A DNA stretch of 64,000 nucleotides. Source: Gigantopelta aegis (taxonomy: Eukaryota; Mollusca; Gastropoda; Neomphalida; Peltospiridae). A program made the position numbers and the translations under genes. Of this stretch, positions 45,030-57,315 are shown piece by piece. The notes under the pieces are model-generated. The model was not told the DNA's origin. It did no database searches and saw only the letters and a list, made by a program, of their open reading frames with translations. The first letter of the stretch is position 1; every line of letters begins with the position of its first letter. Where the stretch lies: positions 25,176,987 through 25,240,986 of the forward strand of contig NC_054708.1 of the NCBI RefSeq assembly GCF_016097555.1. The letters are read 5' to 3'.

Positions 45030-48000
45030 GCATTATTTTTTGCTTAGAGTTTTGAATATGTTGCTATTTTAACAATATCCATATAGTAATTAGTATGGAA
45101 TATAAAGTGCAGTCCCGATACTTTTAAAATAGTTCTATATATTCCGTAGGGTTATACTTTTGGTGTGTGTGCGTGCGTGCGTGTGTGTGTGTACACATGC
45201 ATATCAAGTTTACTTTTTGTTTGAAAACATAAAACCTGTAAAATTAAAAGTATACATTATTCTCATCCGTTGACTTGTTAAATCAAAGTGATTGTTTTGC
45301 ATGGATTAGAAAATTAACCCGTTGTAAGTATTTGCTATTACATTTTAGGTAATTATCATTATCCGTGCCATTTTTAATACATTATCAGCGCATTCTTAAT
45401 TTTCTACTCTTTACTGGAAGAACTCTGTTGATACAATCTAGCACTGGTGAAAATAAACATAATCATTCAAAGAGAAGAAACAAAGGTTCATCACCTACTC
45501 AGTGGCAAGCCACAGTGGCATGGATGTCACATAACATGTCTAGGTAGATGCTGATCTACTAAGTATGCACATTGCCTTTGCTGCGGCTGCAAGAACAACT
45601 AAACGAACTATCTATGTTACAAATGACTTGCACTGAAGCTGAGGCACACAAACCAGTCAGTGTTTAGGAAACGAAACAGCACAAACACAGATATAATATC
45701 AGTTGGAAGAACACCATATAATGCTTATAAGGCGACAAGTTGAATTTTCGTAAACTACAATTAATTTACTAGAAGATAGGCGGAAGTACATCATAACGTG
45801 CGAAGCCAGCAGAGCTTCCCCCAATCTCAGGGACTGTCATGTCCATAGCGAACGCGGTTAACTGAAATTTCAGTAGTGGATGACGTACGGTGACCGCATG
45901 AATCCAGAGGACTGGGAATGGTACGAATAAGTTGAAATAAGTACAGGTCTGTCAATCTTAACAGACACGGACAGCCTCAAAGGAACTACCAGAGGCTTAC
46001 GTGTAATTGCAAAATGAGGTGTCGATTATGCTTGGATAATAATTATTCCAAGATGCATTAAAAACATTATTGTCTATAAATTTATTTGATTAAACTGTAT
46101 TTATCAACTCAGTGGAGATAAAATTGTTAAGTTCAATGTAATACGAAATTCAAGTGGTTTTATGTTTACAAACATACATTTAATCTAAATTGACTATAAT
46201 ATACAGAGAGGAAGTATTCTACGAATGTATATCACTTTTGGTTATTTATCTAAAATTTAAATATATGGTGTAATACCTTCCATTATGCCAGAGAACTTAA
46301 ATGTGCACAATATTAAACGATTGAAAATTCAGAGAAAAATATTGTTAAAAGTGTTAAAATCGGTTTATTGTGACAGCCATTTGATTTCTTTTCCAAACGT
46401 TTTTATACTGCAAGCTATTTCTTTTTTCTATTTTTTTTAAACATTTTATATTACATATATTAGCATATTTAAACATTGAAATTGGTTTGGTTAGAGATGA
46501 AAATTTATAAAAACTGCGTAATGACTAATGTTGTGGCGGCCATATTGGATTTATGTAATTAGGCACTATTCCACTACTTGAATTTAGGAGGACTTTTTAT
46601 ATGTTTCTTTGCAGGTCCTTCTGAGGTGAATACTGAAAAAATAAAGTATGTTGCAATTTGTTGTGGGTGGACCAACGTTTTCCCATAAATTGACTGGACT
46701 ATTGGAAAAAGATGGAACGATAAACTAAGGGACGGTCCATAAATATCGATGTGCTTCACAATCCGAACAATGTTCGGAAGGGGAGGAGGGGGTAAAAGCC
46801 ATGTTCGATTGCTTTTCAGGTAAAACATCGGTCCATCAAAAGTCAGTGTTTCTTACAATTCGAAACAAGGGGGAGGGGGTAAACGCCATGTTTTGATTGC
46901 TTTTCAGGCCATAACATCGGTATTTTGGGGGCTAGTTTTTGCGGCGGCGCTCTCTACAATTGTCATCTACTGCATTAACTGGTGTGGTATCTGCCTGCAC
47001 CAAGCTAAACATTTATCATTATTACATACCAAGCTCGTACTATATACATGTATCATTCTTTATTATACGAACGTACGCTATGTTCATATAATAATGTAAT
47101 AATTAATATATAATGTTCAAACAAATAATAAAACCGTAATGTGCAAGACGTTTACAAAACATCAAATTAAATGCCATATGTGAACGTCGAGGTGACATAA
47201 AACAAACTGAATGAATGAATGTGTATGACGATCGACATTAATACAAAAGTTCTAAAATTAAAGCAGTAAAACAATTAAATGTTACTGAAACAATTTCTAA
47301 CTGATGACATTACTATCACATTAATAGGCCACGACCGCTTCGGGTGCATGCAATAACTGTTACGACTGGTGTAAAAGAAACGCAGAAAACAATTTGAGGA
47401 TTTGGCAACCTTCCCTCATAGTGTGATGGATAAGTGTACGAGTCTCTTAAGATTATTGTGGGTTCAAATCTCTATGTCAAAAAAAAAAAAAGTTTGAGTA
47501 TCAACTTAATTATGTTTTTACGTCATAGACTAGTGGATCAGACACGTGAGTGAATTTTTGTAATCGTCTTACATTTTTGTTAGCATATTAAAGTAGGACG
47601 AATATCTTGCTTTTTCCAAAAGTATATAATGCAACTACAGATATAAAGTAGGCTATATGCCTATGTGTTCAACACGAAGAAATATATATGTAAAAAAACA
47701 AACAATATGTAGACCAATAACTCCAAAAAACTTAACATTTGGCGAACAGCAAAAGACAATTTCTATATACACCAACATAATTTTTAATAATATGTTTTAT
47801 AAGTTTATATTTTGACGGAAAGTCACAATCTGATTAATTGTGATTTTCTTAATCTTTGTCCGATTGGACCTCGATTCCTCGGAATCCTAGTCTGTGGGAC
47901 GTACATTCCGAGGAATGTAAAAATAACAGGAATAATAAGCATGAAAAATTGCCTTTTATTGATGAACAATTAAAAATAACATCAAAACACTTGAAATTAA

Positions 48001-48151
48001 TTATCACTTATGGCAGTTTTGACCATAATAAGCATACGAGACGAGTTGGGGAAAGGCTCTCTGTATTAGTATACCTAACCGTTAGGAACATCATAAACGT
48101 TAGATACTGGGTGGAGGTGGGGGCCGGGGGTCACTCCCCCAGAGTGTGTGT

Positions 48152-48182
<31 letters not shown>

Positions 48183-48957
48183 GGGGCAATGGACATGTTC
48201 GGGGAAAATGAGCTGGCCTGTAATCTTCACCATATATTTCCATCATTCAACTTACAATATTAGTTGTAATCCATGTAAAAATGCAGACTGATTTGTTTGG
48301 AATCCTATATAGCGTCTTGGTAGTAATGCTAATATAAATATACGTTGTTCCAGACTCGGACATTTTCATTTCATTCGGGCAATAAAAATCAGCCCCCCCC
48401 CCCCCTCCCCACCCCTTCTCCCAAAAAGGGAGCCTGAATGCCTATTGTGATCAAAACTGTCAGGTGTAAAAGTGTCATGAGTAGTTAGTCCATTTACAAG
48501 TATCTTTGTAAATTGTGTGTGCATATTATTGACAGTGTGATAATTGTTTAGGGGTTACTGTTTTGTTTTAGTCGGTGTAGTAACTCTTAGTCATTGATAG
48601 TTCTATTAATTGATACACCTTAATGAAAACCATTTAACATAAAAAAAAATTATCGATGGTATGGTTGGTTGGGACTAAGATATCATAGAGCCCAGAGTCT
48701 GATATGTCATATGTTAGACCAAATTAATTTTTGAAAATGAGAAAAATTGACAAAGCAGGCACAGGTTCAGTAAGTTATGCAGGGGGAGGTCTAGACTGTG
48801 GCAAATAGAAATTTGCTTTGAAGAGGGGTGTTTAGATCACGCCACCCCACCACACACCCTATGTACACGCGCCTGCAACATTATTGACATAAAGGCACAA
48901 ACTTAAAATTATATAATAACAAGATAATTTACGCAAATATCACATTTTTATAGTTAA

Positions 48958-49000
<43 letters not shown>

Positions 49001-51212
49001 CAAATACCAGTACATAATGTCTAACAGATAATTGTCTTGGTATATCATATGGACAAGTTATACTTATTTGCGAGTACTAATACATGCTTCGAATTTTGGA
49101 AAAAAAAATTGAGTTACTTTTAAATGTTTAAACATTTTTGTAGTTGGAACAACACGCAGTGGATAAATACCTTGGTTCTGCTCATGTAATAAGGTCAACA
49201 AAATGTGTACAAACTCTTGAAATGATATAAATGGAAATAATGGAATAAATAGAAAATATTTAAATAAAGAGAAGCGCCAGTATTCTAAGTTAATTAAATA
49301 AACCAGAAAGGAAACTGTTTTTCGTTTCGTTTACATTTATGATTTAATTTTTATGTGTACGACCGGACTCAAATTTTGATTGTCCAGGAATGCAAGTCCG
49401 GCCTGGACTTGATATCCTGGCAGTCAGACCAGCATTCATAAGGAACGTGAGTCCTAGGACTTGCATTCCTAGGTATATTAAACCTAGGACCTGCATTATA
49501 GGAAATTAAGTTCGGGCAGACAACTGTTCCTACGGACATGCATTCCGTTTACACCGGTTTTCAAGTAACTGAAGTGAATGAACCAACGTACCCAAAATAA
49601 TCGCGTAGGGTCTTGATCTGGTCAGCGCCGATATCTTGTCATTGCCCAGCCAGAAACAGCCATTCTGGATGTCCCCGAACCCTTGTCTGTAGTCTGACCA
49701 GGAGCGGTTGAAGGACAAGCTGTGACAAGACGGGACGTCGTCTCGCATTTGAATCAGGGTTTCACCTTTGTAGCAGCGCACTAGAAATGGTGGTCCAGTC
49801 CAAGCCGATGGCTTGATGTGCAGAAGACCTTCCGTCGTACCATCATAATATTTGTAATCCTTGCAGTCTGTTAATATAAATCTGGCATTTTACCACCAAG
49901 ATAAGATCTCTCATAATGCAATAATGTCATATCGTCATCGGCAGTGGGTCAGTAAGCGGGGGTGGGGTGGGGGTGGGGGTGGGGGGTTGTAGATGAAGGA
50001 CAGTTCAGATTGCGTTAAATTAACCAGTTGTCTCGGCATTTAGTTTTCTGTCAGGTGTTTCCATTGTACCATCTCAGTTTCAAGACTCGGTTTAATCTAT
50101 CACTGTAAAAACATCTGTTACTATAAAACAAATTGCATACTGATATAACACATCGATAACATGGCAATAATTCCTAAAATAACTGGGGTGGGAGGTAGTA
50201 AAACATATATATATCTAGGGTATTCTGTAGCTAGATGGCCTAAAAATAACTGGACACTTGTTACCTAAAGGCCGTAGTTAACTATGGGTCCTACCGACTA
50301 AGATGGCGAACTCATGAACTTGACAGTAGTGTAGACGCATTCTCCGTCTGATTTCAGACCGCCATAACTTCTAGAACTCTCACAACTGATGCACAAAATA
50401 AGGTGTATCCCCATTCTGTTTCAACCAGTATCCAAAAACTGATCTATCAGAGGCTGTGGTATGTGCTGCTGTCTGGGGAAAGTTCATATAAAAGATTCCT
50501 TGCGACTAATGGATAAAATGTAGCTGGTTTCCTTTGAAAACTACATGTTAAAATTACCAAATGTTTGACACCCAATAGCCGACGATTAACTGTTGTGCTC
50601 TAGTTGTGTCGTTAAACAAAACAAACAAGTTTATTACCTGTCATATATTGAGTACAGTCGGCGTTAGTCGCTCCATTGGGGCACATACATCCTCCGCCTG
50701 TGAGGTTGATGCATGCAACCGTAGCTGTAGACCCAGGCGTCGTGGTTGTCGGTGTAGTGGCTGTTATAGTCGACGTGCTTGTGGTTGTCTGTGTTGTCAC
50801 TGTTGTAGTGGTTGTTGTTTGTTGGATTTGTATGTGTTGTACTTGGAGGTGGCGCCTGGAAATTAAAAGTTAACAGTGAAATAAGTATCGGGAAGGGACA
50901 CTGCGGGACACGAAACCTGTGTATTAAAGTTAAAGTTTGTTTTGTTTAACGGCACCACTAGAGCACATTGATTTATTAATCATCATTTGGTCATTGTGAG
51001 ACGTATGCATTACAGAGAAAAGGTTAGATATTGTATATGCACTTTCTCACAAACGGCAGCACTACGGCCTTCAGTTGAAATACTAGTCGCGGGGCACTGG
51101 CTGGGATGGGAAAACAATCTTTCGACTACAAAACCCCAGGCGTTTATTCTCCCTTCTCGTTGCAATCAGTTCTCTTCGACTTTTATATCAAAGTCGTATT
51201 TACACTGTCCTG

Positions 51213-51249
<37 letters not shown>

Positions 51250-53221
51250 CCGCTAGCAGTACTATATATTGTGCCAATTTTCGTTCCAACTTTTGTACCA
51301 AAAACGAGTGCACAATATCCTGTTTGTTCGAAAACACCCATTGCTGCTGAGTAGCCTATCTGCTGGAAAATAGTTTCATCTCTGACTTGCTGGGCCTATT
51401 TTTTTGTTTGTTGTTGTTGTTGTTGGTGTGTGTGTGTGGGGGGGGGGGGTTTTTGTGTGTTTGTTTGTTTTTTTTTTTTGTTGTTGTTTTGTTTGTTTGT
51501 TTTGGTTTGCTTGCTTTTTTTTTTTCCTTTGGGGGGGGGGGGGGGGGGGGGGGGGTTAACACTAAATGTTGCAACTGCATTATATAGCAGATCGCAATCA
51601 GCCTGGCTAAATATATATAAAGAGATGATCTTTAAACGAAAATATCATTCCTTTCCTTGTATAGCCTCGTTTTCCTTTAGTATATTTTCTATCAAAAGAT
51701 ATATTCATACACATTAATATATTGGACTATGCCTTTTCTGGGGAATATTCAATTTTGTAACACCTTACAGTTTTCCGATTTGAAACGTAGAATGAACACG
51801 AAGAAACGTCGGAGAGGTCGGTAGCAGCAGCAGCACTGGAATGGATGAACTGGAAACATTTGGACGGTGATGACTTACAGAAGACGAACTCATCACAACC
51901 ACCGTTCCGTTGACAGAATGTAGAACATTGCAGCAAGCTGATGACGTCATTGCCTTCTGCAAGATTCACGTGCAGACCAGCGCGGTCTTGTTTCTAAAAT
52001 GTACCTATATGCATGGAATTGTGCATGTTGGAGATGGATCCATTAACATAGCTTACAGCTCGACTCAGAAACAATAACCAAATAACTGTGGTTTTATGAT
52101 AAGCAACCATAGTCATTCTTATGAAATAATATGTGCTTGAACTTTCTCTGCGCTTCTGGTATGTTTTGAAGCACAGACTTAAGAATCTGTCCTTTTCATA
52201 GAGTCAATTTGTATTTATTCCAATAACGGGTTTCTTTTAGGCATCCTTGGATAAATTTACTAACACTTAGTTCATTATTTCTTTGGAGTAAATCAATTTT
52301 GTTTGTCAACGTAGTTCTAAAATCTAAAACAATTTGAGTATGGTCTACTTAAGCCATACAACATATCCTTGACAACAGTGTAAATATTGTCCTCGGCAAA
52401 TAGGACCATGGTTTAAAATCTTTTATCCTCTTGAGCACTGAATTGCGATCTTAAAAGGGATCACAGATCATATACAGATTTAAGCTAGTATCCGGGATAT
52501 CTCCAAATACAGACACTAAACAACAGAATTAAATTAAGAGTCATCAAACTGGTGATAATCAACAGTGCTTTGGCTTCAGGTCTACATTCTACTACTATTA
52601 TTACTACTACAATACGGCCATCGGGTGTAAAGAATGAGAATACAAAAGACAATATTTATATTCGTGTTAAGAGCAACGTACTTCATCAACAGCAGCAGCA
52701 AACCCGGCAGTAGCGACAATGGCGGCATTATCATCAAAAAAAAAACAAAACAATAGTAATAGTAGTAGTAGTAGTAGTAGTAGTGGTAGTGGTGGTGGTG
52801 GTGGTAATGGTGGTGGTATACGCCGTTGTCGTAGTAGTTGTTGTGTTGGTGGTTGTAGTAGTAGTAGTAATAGTACTACTACTACTACTGACAGTAGTAG
52901 TGGTAGTAAGTAGTAGTAGTAGTAGTTGTAATAGTACTAGAATTTCTAGTAGTAGTGGTAGGAGCAGTAGTACTAGTGGTAGTAGTAGTAGTAGTCGTCG
53001 TCGTAGTAGTAGTAGTAGTAATAGTAATAGTAGTAGTAGTAGTAACAGTAGTGGTGGTGGTAGTAGTCATAGTAGTAGTAGTAGTCGTAGTAATAATATA
53101 GTAGTGGTGGTAGTGGTAGTAGTCGTAGTCGTAGTAATAGGATTAGTAGTAGTAGTAGACGTCGTAATAGTAGTAGTATTAGTAATAGTAGTGGTGGTGG
53201 TGGTAGCGGTAGTGATAGTAA

Positions 53222-53252
<31 letters not shown>

Positions 53253-55145
53253 CGTAGTAGTAGCTGTAGTAGTAGTCGTAGTCGTAGTCATAGTCGCAGT
53301 AGTAGTAGTAAATAACCCATAAAGTAATGATACATTTTAGGACATGTAATCATATATCATTGTTCAACAGTAAAAACCTTCTAAAATCAATTTTTGTGCT
53401 TTGTTATGAACTAGGGGCGAGTCGTAGCCCAATGGTAAAGCGCTCGCTTGATGCGCGGTCGGTTTGGAATCGATCCCCGTCGGTGGGCCCATTAGGCTAT
53501 TTCTCGCTCCAGCCAGTGCACCACGACTGGTACCTCAAATGCCGTGGTAGTCAGCGCCGATATCTTGTCATTGCCCAGCCAGAAACAGCCATTCTGGATG
53601 TCCCCGAACCCTTGTCTGTAGTCTGACCAGGAGCGGTTGAAGGACAAGCTGTGACAAGACGGGACGTCGTCTCGCATTTGAATCAGGGTTTCACCTTTGT
53701 AGCAGCGCACTAGAAATGGTGGTCCAGTCCAAGCCGATGGCTTGATGTGCAGAAGACCTTCCGTCGTACCATCATAATATTTGTAATCCTTGCAGTCTGT
53801 TAATATAAATCTGGCATTTTACCACCAAGATAAGATCTCTCATAATGCAATAATGTCATATCGTCATCGGCAGTGGGTCAGTAAGCGGGGGTGGGGGGGG
53901 GGGGGGGGGGGTGAGGGGTTGTAGATGAAGGACAGTTCAGATTGCGTTAAATTAACCAGTTGTCTCGGCATTTAGTTTTCTGTCAGGTGTTTCCATTGTA
54001 CCATCTCAGTTTCAAGACTCGGTTTAATCTATCACTGTAAAAACATCTGTTACTATAAAACAAATTGCATACTGATATAACACATCGATAACATGGCAAT
54101 AATTCCTAAAATAACTGGGGTGGGAGGTAGTAAAACATATATATATCTAGGGTATTCTGTAGCTAGATGGCCTAAAAATATAACTGGACACTTGTTACCT
54201 AAAGGCCGTAGTTAACTATGGGTCCTACCGACTAAGATGGCGAACTCATGAACTTGACAGTAGTGTAGACGCATTCTCCGTCTGATTTCAGACCGCCATA
54301 ACTTCTAGAACTCTCACAACTGATGCACAAAATAAGGTGTATCCCCATTCTGTTTCAACCAGTATCCAAAAACTGATCTATCAGAGGCTGTGGTATGTGC
54401 TGCTGTCTGGGGAAAGTTCATATAAAAGATTCCTTGCGACTAATGGATAAAATGTAGCTGGTTTCCTTTGAAAACTACATGTTAAAATTACCAAATGTTT
54501 GACACCCAATAGCCGACGATTAACTGTTGTGCTCTAGTTGTGTCGTTAAACAAAACAAACAAGTTTATTACCTGTCATATATTGAGTACAGTCGGCGTTA
54601 GTCGCTCCATTGGGGCACATACATCCTCCGCCTGTGAGGTTGATGCATGCAACCGTAGCTGTAGACCCAGGCGTCGTGGTTGTCGGTGTAGTGGCTGTTA
54701 TAGTCGACGTGCTTGTGGTTGTCTGTGTTGTCACTGTTGTAGTGGTTGTTGTTGTTGGATTTGTATGTGTTGTACTTGGAGGTGGCGCCTGGAAATTAAA
54801 AGTTAACAGTGAAATAAGTATCGGGAAGGGACACTGCGGGACACGAAACCTGTGTATTAAAGTTAAAGTTTGTTTTGTTTAACGGCACCACTAGAGCACA
54901 TTGATTTATTAATCATCATTTGGTCATTGTGAGACGTATGCATTACAGAGAAAAGGTTAGATATTGTATATGCACTTTCTCACAAACGGCAGCACTACGG
55001 CCTTCAGTTGAAATACTAGTCGCGGGGCACTGGCTGGGATGGGAAAACAATCTTTCGACTACAAAACCCCAGGCGTTTATTCTCCCTTCTCGTTGCAATC
55101 AGTTCTCTTCGACTTTTATATCAAAGTCGTATTTACACTGTCCTG

Positions 55146-55183
<38 letters not shown>

Positions 55184-55900
55184 CCGCTAGCAGTACTATA
55201 TATTGTGCCAATTTTCGTTCCAACTTTTGTACCAAAAACGAGTGCACAATATCCTGTTTGTTCGAAAACACCCATTGCTGCTGAGTAGCCTATCTGCTGG
55301 AAAATAGTTTCATCTCTGACTTGCTGGGTTTGTTTTGTTGTTGTTGTTGTTGAGGTTTTTGTGTGTTTGTTTGTTTTGTTTTTTGTTGTTGTTTTTGTTT
55401 GTTTGGTTTGTTTGCTTCTTTTTTTTTTTGTGGGGGGGGGGGGGGGGGGGGGGGGGTGGGGGTTAACACTAAATGTTGCAACTGCATTATATAGCAGATC
55501 GCAATCAGCCTGGCTAAATATATATAAAGAGATGATCTTTAAACGAAAATATCATTCCTTTCCTTGTATAGCCTCGTTTTCCTTTAGTATATTTTCTATC
55601 AAAAGATATATTCATACACATTAATATATTGGACTATGCCTTTTCTGGGGAATATTCAATTTTGTAACACCTTACAGTTTTCCGATTTCAAACGTAGAAT
55701 GAACACGAAGAAACGTCGGAGAGGTCGGTAGCAGCAGCAGCACTGGAATGGATGAACTGGAAACATTTGGACGGTGATGACTTACAGAAGACGAACTCAT
55801 CACAACCACCGTTCCGTTGACAGAATGTAGAACATTGCAGCAAGCTGATGACGTCATTGCCTTCTGCAAGATTCACGTGCAGACCAGCGCGGTCTTGTTT
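43876..55900 (-). CDS. PAN / Thr-rich linker / fibrinogen-domain (FReD) gene, 5' end not seen
   Basis: Secreted FReD proteins act as lectin-like recognition molecules; in molluscs they often join a second extracellular domain. On the minus strand the exons run PAN (51769-51993), Thr-rich linker with a CxC motif (50638-50855), FReD first half (49592-49867) and FReD second half with stop (43876-44219). Every junction has consensus splice sites and matching phases (0, 1, 1), and the joined FReD reads through KISALTRSRPYAIIL|DTI. A second set of the first three exons lies upstream in a tandem duplication (55676-55900, 54572-54788, 53550-53796). A signal-peptide exon was not found. The gene as read has a frameshift in one linker copy. 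Confidence 0.75.
44290..44462 (-). repeat. Inverted repeat 3, left arm (in FReD intron)
   Basis: Reverse complement of about 46520-46702 over ~170 bp: shared strings include ggaggactttttatatgttt, ttccactactt and catattggatttatg. Confidence 0.85.
44463..46519. other. Spacer inside inverted repeat 3, no supported gene
   Basis: AT-rich with ATT trinucleotide tracts (44949-45030) and GT repeats near 45160-45190. No transposase seen. Confidence 0.5.
46520..46702 (+). repeat. Inverted repeat 3, right arm
   Basis: Partner of 44290-44462. Immediately right of it, gggggtaaa(a/c)gccatgttt-type sequence is repeated at about 46788 and 46870. Confidence 0.85.
46703..49379. other. Large FReD intron, no supported exon
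   Basis: Contains GT/G tracts (about 48147-48186), C-run (48394), ATT tract (48957-48997) and short unsupported frames. Confidence 0.5.
47409..47491 (+). mobile_element. tRNA-like sequence followed by poly-A (SINE or tRNA retropseudogene)
   Basis: A box-like tagtgtgatggataagtg (47423) and B box-like gggttcaaatctc (47460) at tRNA-like spacing, with a CTCTTAA loop between them, then a 12-nt A tract. The arms pair poorly, so this is not a functional tRNA. Confidence 0.45.
49380..49550. repeat. Cluster of AGGAATGCAAGTCC palindromic repeats
   Basis: aggaatgcaagtcc (49387) recurs inverted as ggacttgcattcct (49457), with further cctagg and catgcattccg variants to 49546. A related cctcggaat...attccgagg pair lies at 47876-47915. 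Confidence 0.6.
49592..49867 (-). CDS. FReD gene, exon for N-terminal half of fibrinogen domain
   Basis: 276-nt phase 1-1 exon. Starts CKDYKYYDGTTEGLLHIKPS, continues CYKGETLIQMRDD and ends DYRQGFGDIQNGCFWLGNDK then ISALTRSRPYAIIL. The GFG...FWLGNDKI motif is diagnostic of FReDs. Acceptor TTAACAG, donor GG|GTACGT. Confidence 0.82.
50452..50630 (+). mobile_element. SINE 3' portion
   Basis: ggctgtggtatgtgctgctg, catataaaagattccttgcg, tgacacccaatagccgacga and gtcgttaaacaaaac. Repeated at 54386-54566 in copy 2. Confidence 0.8.
50638..50855 (-). pseudogene. FReD gene, Thr-rich linker exon, copy 1 (1-nt frameshift)
   Basis: The exon encodes a Thr-rich mucin-like stretch, then VACINLTGGGCMCPNGATNA and DCTQYMT. 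Compared with the intact copy at 54572-54788 it has one extra T in the GTTGTT run at about 50817, which shifts the frame after APPPSTTHTNPT. Donor CAG|GTAATA and acceptor TTCCAG are intact. Confidence 0.7.
50930..51118 (-). mobile_element. SINE fragment
   Basis: Reverse-oriented: tttgtttaacggcaccacta, degraded body, gcactggctgggatggga. Repeated at 54861-55052. Confidence 0.75.
51769..51993 (-). CDS. FReD gene, PAN/apple-like exon, copy 1
   Basis: 225-nt phase 0-0 exon between ATTTTAG and GTAAGG. Encodes KQDRAGLHVNLAEGNDV, then LLQCSTFCQRNGGCDEFVF, CKSSPSKCFQF and SSCSFYVSNRKT. The spaced Cys (C-x3-C...C...C...C) and CDEFVF resemble PAN/apple domains found in molluscan FReD proteins. PAN assignment is by pattern, and sequence divergence is high. 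Confidence 0.65.
52745..53314. repeat. Interrupted TAG/GTA trinucleotide array, copy 1
   Basis: About 570 bp of agtagt with gtggt, cgt and aat variants. Long Ser, Val or Thr open frames in it are artefacts of the repeat. Confidence 0.95.
53412..53549 (+). mobile_element. SINE head truncated at the duplication junction
   Basis: tRNA-like head (gtagcccaatggtaaagcgc, ggaatcgatcccc) and body end abruptly at gccgtggta, where duplication copy 2 begins. Confidence 0.9.
53550..53796 (-). pseudogene. FReD N-half exon, copy 2, truncated and fused to a SINE
   Basis: Same start as 49867 (acceptor TTAACAG) and identical through KISALT, but cut at the duplication junction and continuing into antisense SINE sequence, so the donor and last residues are missing. 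Confidence 0.85.
54386..54566 (+). mobile_element. SINE 3' portion (duplicate of 50452-50630)
   Basis: Same sequence as the copy 1 counterpart. Confidence 0.8.
54572..54788 (-). CDS. FReD gene, Thr-rich linker exon, copy 2 (intact)
   Basis: 217-nt exon, phase 0 in and 1 out. Encodes APPPSTTHTNP then a run of Thr, Ser and Pro (likely O-glycosylated) and a short Cys motif GGGCMCPNGATNADC. In frame throughout. Confidence 0.7.
54861..55052 (-). mobile_element. SINE fragment (duplicate of 50930-51118)
   Basis: Same sequence as the copy 1 counterpart. Confidence 0.75.
55676..55900 (-). CDS. FReD gene, PAN/apple-like exon, copy 2
   Basis: 225-nt exon almost identical to 51769-51993. One substitution near the end changes a VSNRKT residue context (the frame gives FEIGKL on a shadow frame). 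Splice sites are conserved. Confidence 0.65.
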
Positions 55901-56649
55901 CTAAAATGTACCTATATGCATGGAATTGTGCATGTTGGAGATGGATCCATTAACATAGCTTACAGCTCGACTCAGAAACAATAACCAAATAACTGTGGTT
56001 TTATGATAAGCAACCATAGTCATTCTTATGAAATAATATGTGCTTGAACTTTCTCTGCGCTTCTGGTATGTTTTGAAGCACAGACTTAAGAATCTGTCCT
56101 TTTCATAGAGTCAATTTGTATTTATTCCAATAACGGGTTTCTTTTAGGCATCCTTGGATAAATTTACTAACACTTAGTTCATTATTTTTTGGAGTAAATC
56201 AGTTTTGTTTGTCAACGTAGTTCTAAAATCTAAAACAATTTGAGTATGGTCTACTTAAGCCATACAACATATCCTTGACAACAGTGTAAATATTGTCCTC
56301 GGCAAATAGGACCATGGTTTAAAATCTTTTATCCTCTTGAGCACTGAATTGCGATCTTAAAAGGGATCACAGATCATATACAGATTTAAGCTAGTATCCG
56401 GGATATCTCCAAATACAGACACTAAACAACAGAATTAAATTAAGAGTCATCAAACTGGTGATAATCAACAGTGCTTTGGCTTCAGGTCTACATTCTACTA
56501 CTATTATTACTACTACAATACGGCCATCGGGTGTAAAGAATGAGAATACAAAAGACAATATTTATATTCGTGTTAAGAGCAACGTACTTCATCAACAGCA
56601 GCAGCAAACCCGGCAGTAGCGACAATGGCGGGATTATCATTAAAAACAA

Positions 56650-57120
56650 AACAATAGTAATAGTAGTAGTAGTAGTAGTAGTAGTAGTAATGGTGGTGGT
56701 GGTGGTAATGGTGGTGGTATACGCCGTTGTCGTAGTAGTTGTTGTGTTGGTGGTTGTAGTTGTAGTAGTAGTAGTAGTAGTAATAGTACTACTACTACTA
56801 CTGACAGTAGTAGTGGTAGTAAGTAGTAGTAGTAGTAGTTGTAATAGTACTAGAATTTCTAGTAGTAGTGGTAGGAGCAGTAGTACTAGTGGTAGTAGTA
56901 GTAGTCGTCGTCGTAGTAGTAGTAATAGTAATAGTAGTAGTAGTAGTAACAGTAGTGGTGGTGGTAGTAGTCATAGTAGTAGTAGTAGTCGTAGTAATAA
57001 TAGTAGTGGTGGTAGTGGTAGTAGTCGTAGTCGTAGTAATAGGATTAGTAGTAGTAGTAGACGTCGTAATAGTAGTAGTATTAGTAATAGTAGTAGTGGT
57101 GGTAGTTGTAGTGATAGTAA

Positions 57121-57166
<46 letters not shown>

Positions 57167-57213
57167 CGTAGTCGTAGTCGTAGTCGTAGTCATAGTCGCA
57201 GTAGTAGTAGTAA
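56650..57213. repeat. Interrupted TAG/GTA trinucleotide array, copy 2
   Basis: Counterpart of 52745-53314 with different unit numbers. Confidence 0.95.
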
Positions 57214-57315
57214 ATACCCCATAAAGTAATGATACATTTTAGGACATGTAATCATATATCATTGTTCAACAGTCAAAACCTTCTAAAATCAATTTTTGTG
57301 CTTTGTTATGAACTA

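Larger units (their letters stand above)
49621..53549. repeat. Tandem segmental duplication, copy 1 (~3.93 kb)
   Basis: From gtcagcgccgatatc at 49621 to the SINE string gccgtggta ending 53549, this segment repeats almost base for base at 53550-57451. Differences are mainly homopolymer and microsatellite lengths and a few substitutions. Confidence 0.95.

Noticed and set aside
47856..48263. 135-residue plus-strand ORF
   Set aside because: No domain, and it ends in GT and G tracts; likely chance.
52719..53322. Ser-, Val- and Thr-rich ORFs, and duplicates at 56540-57229
   Set aside because: Trinucleotide repeat translations.
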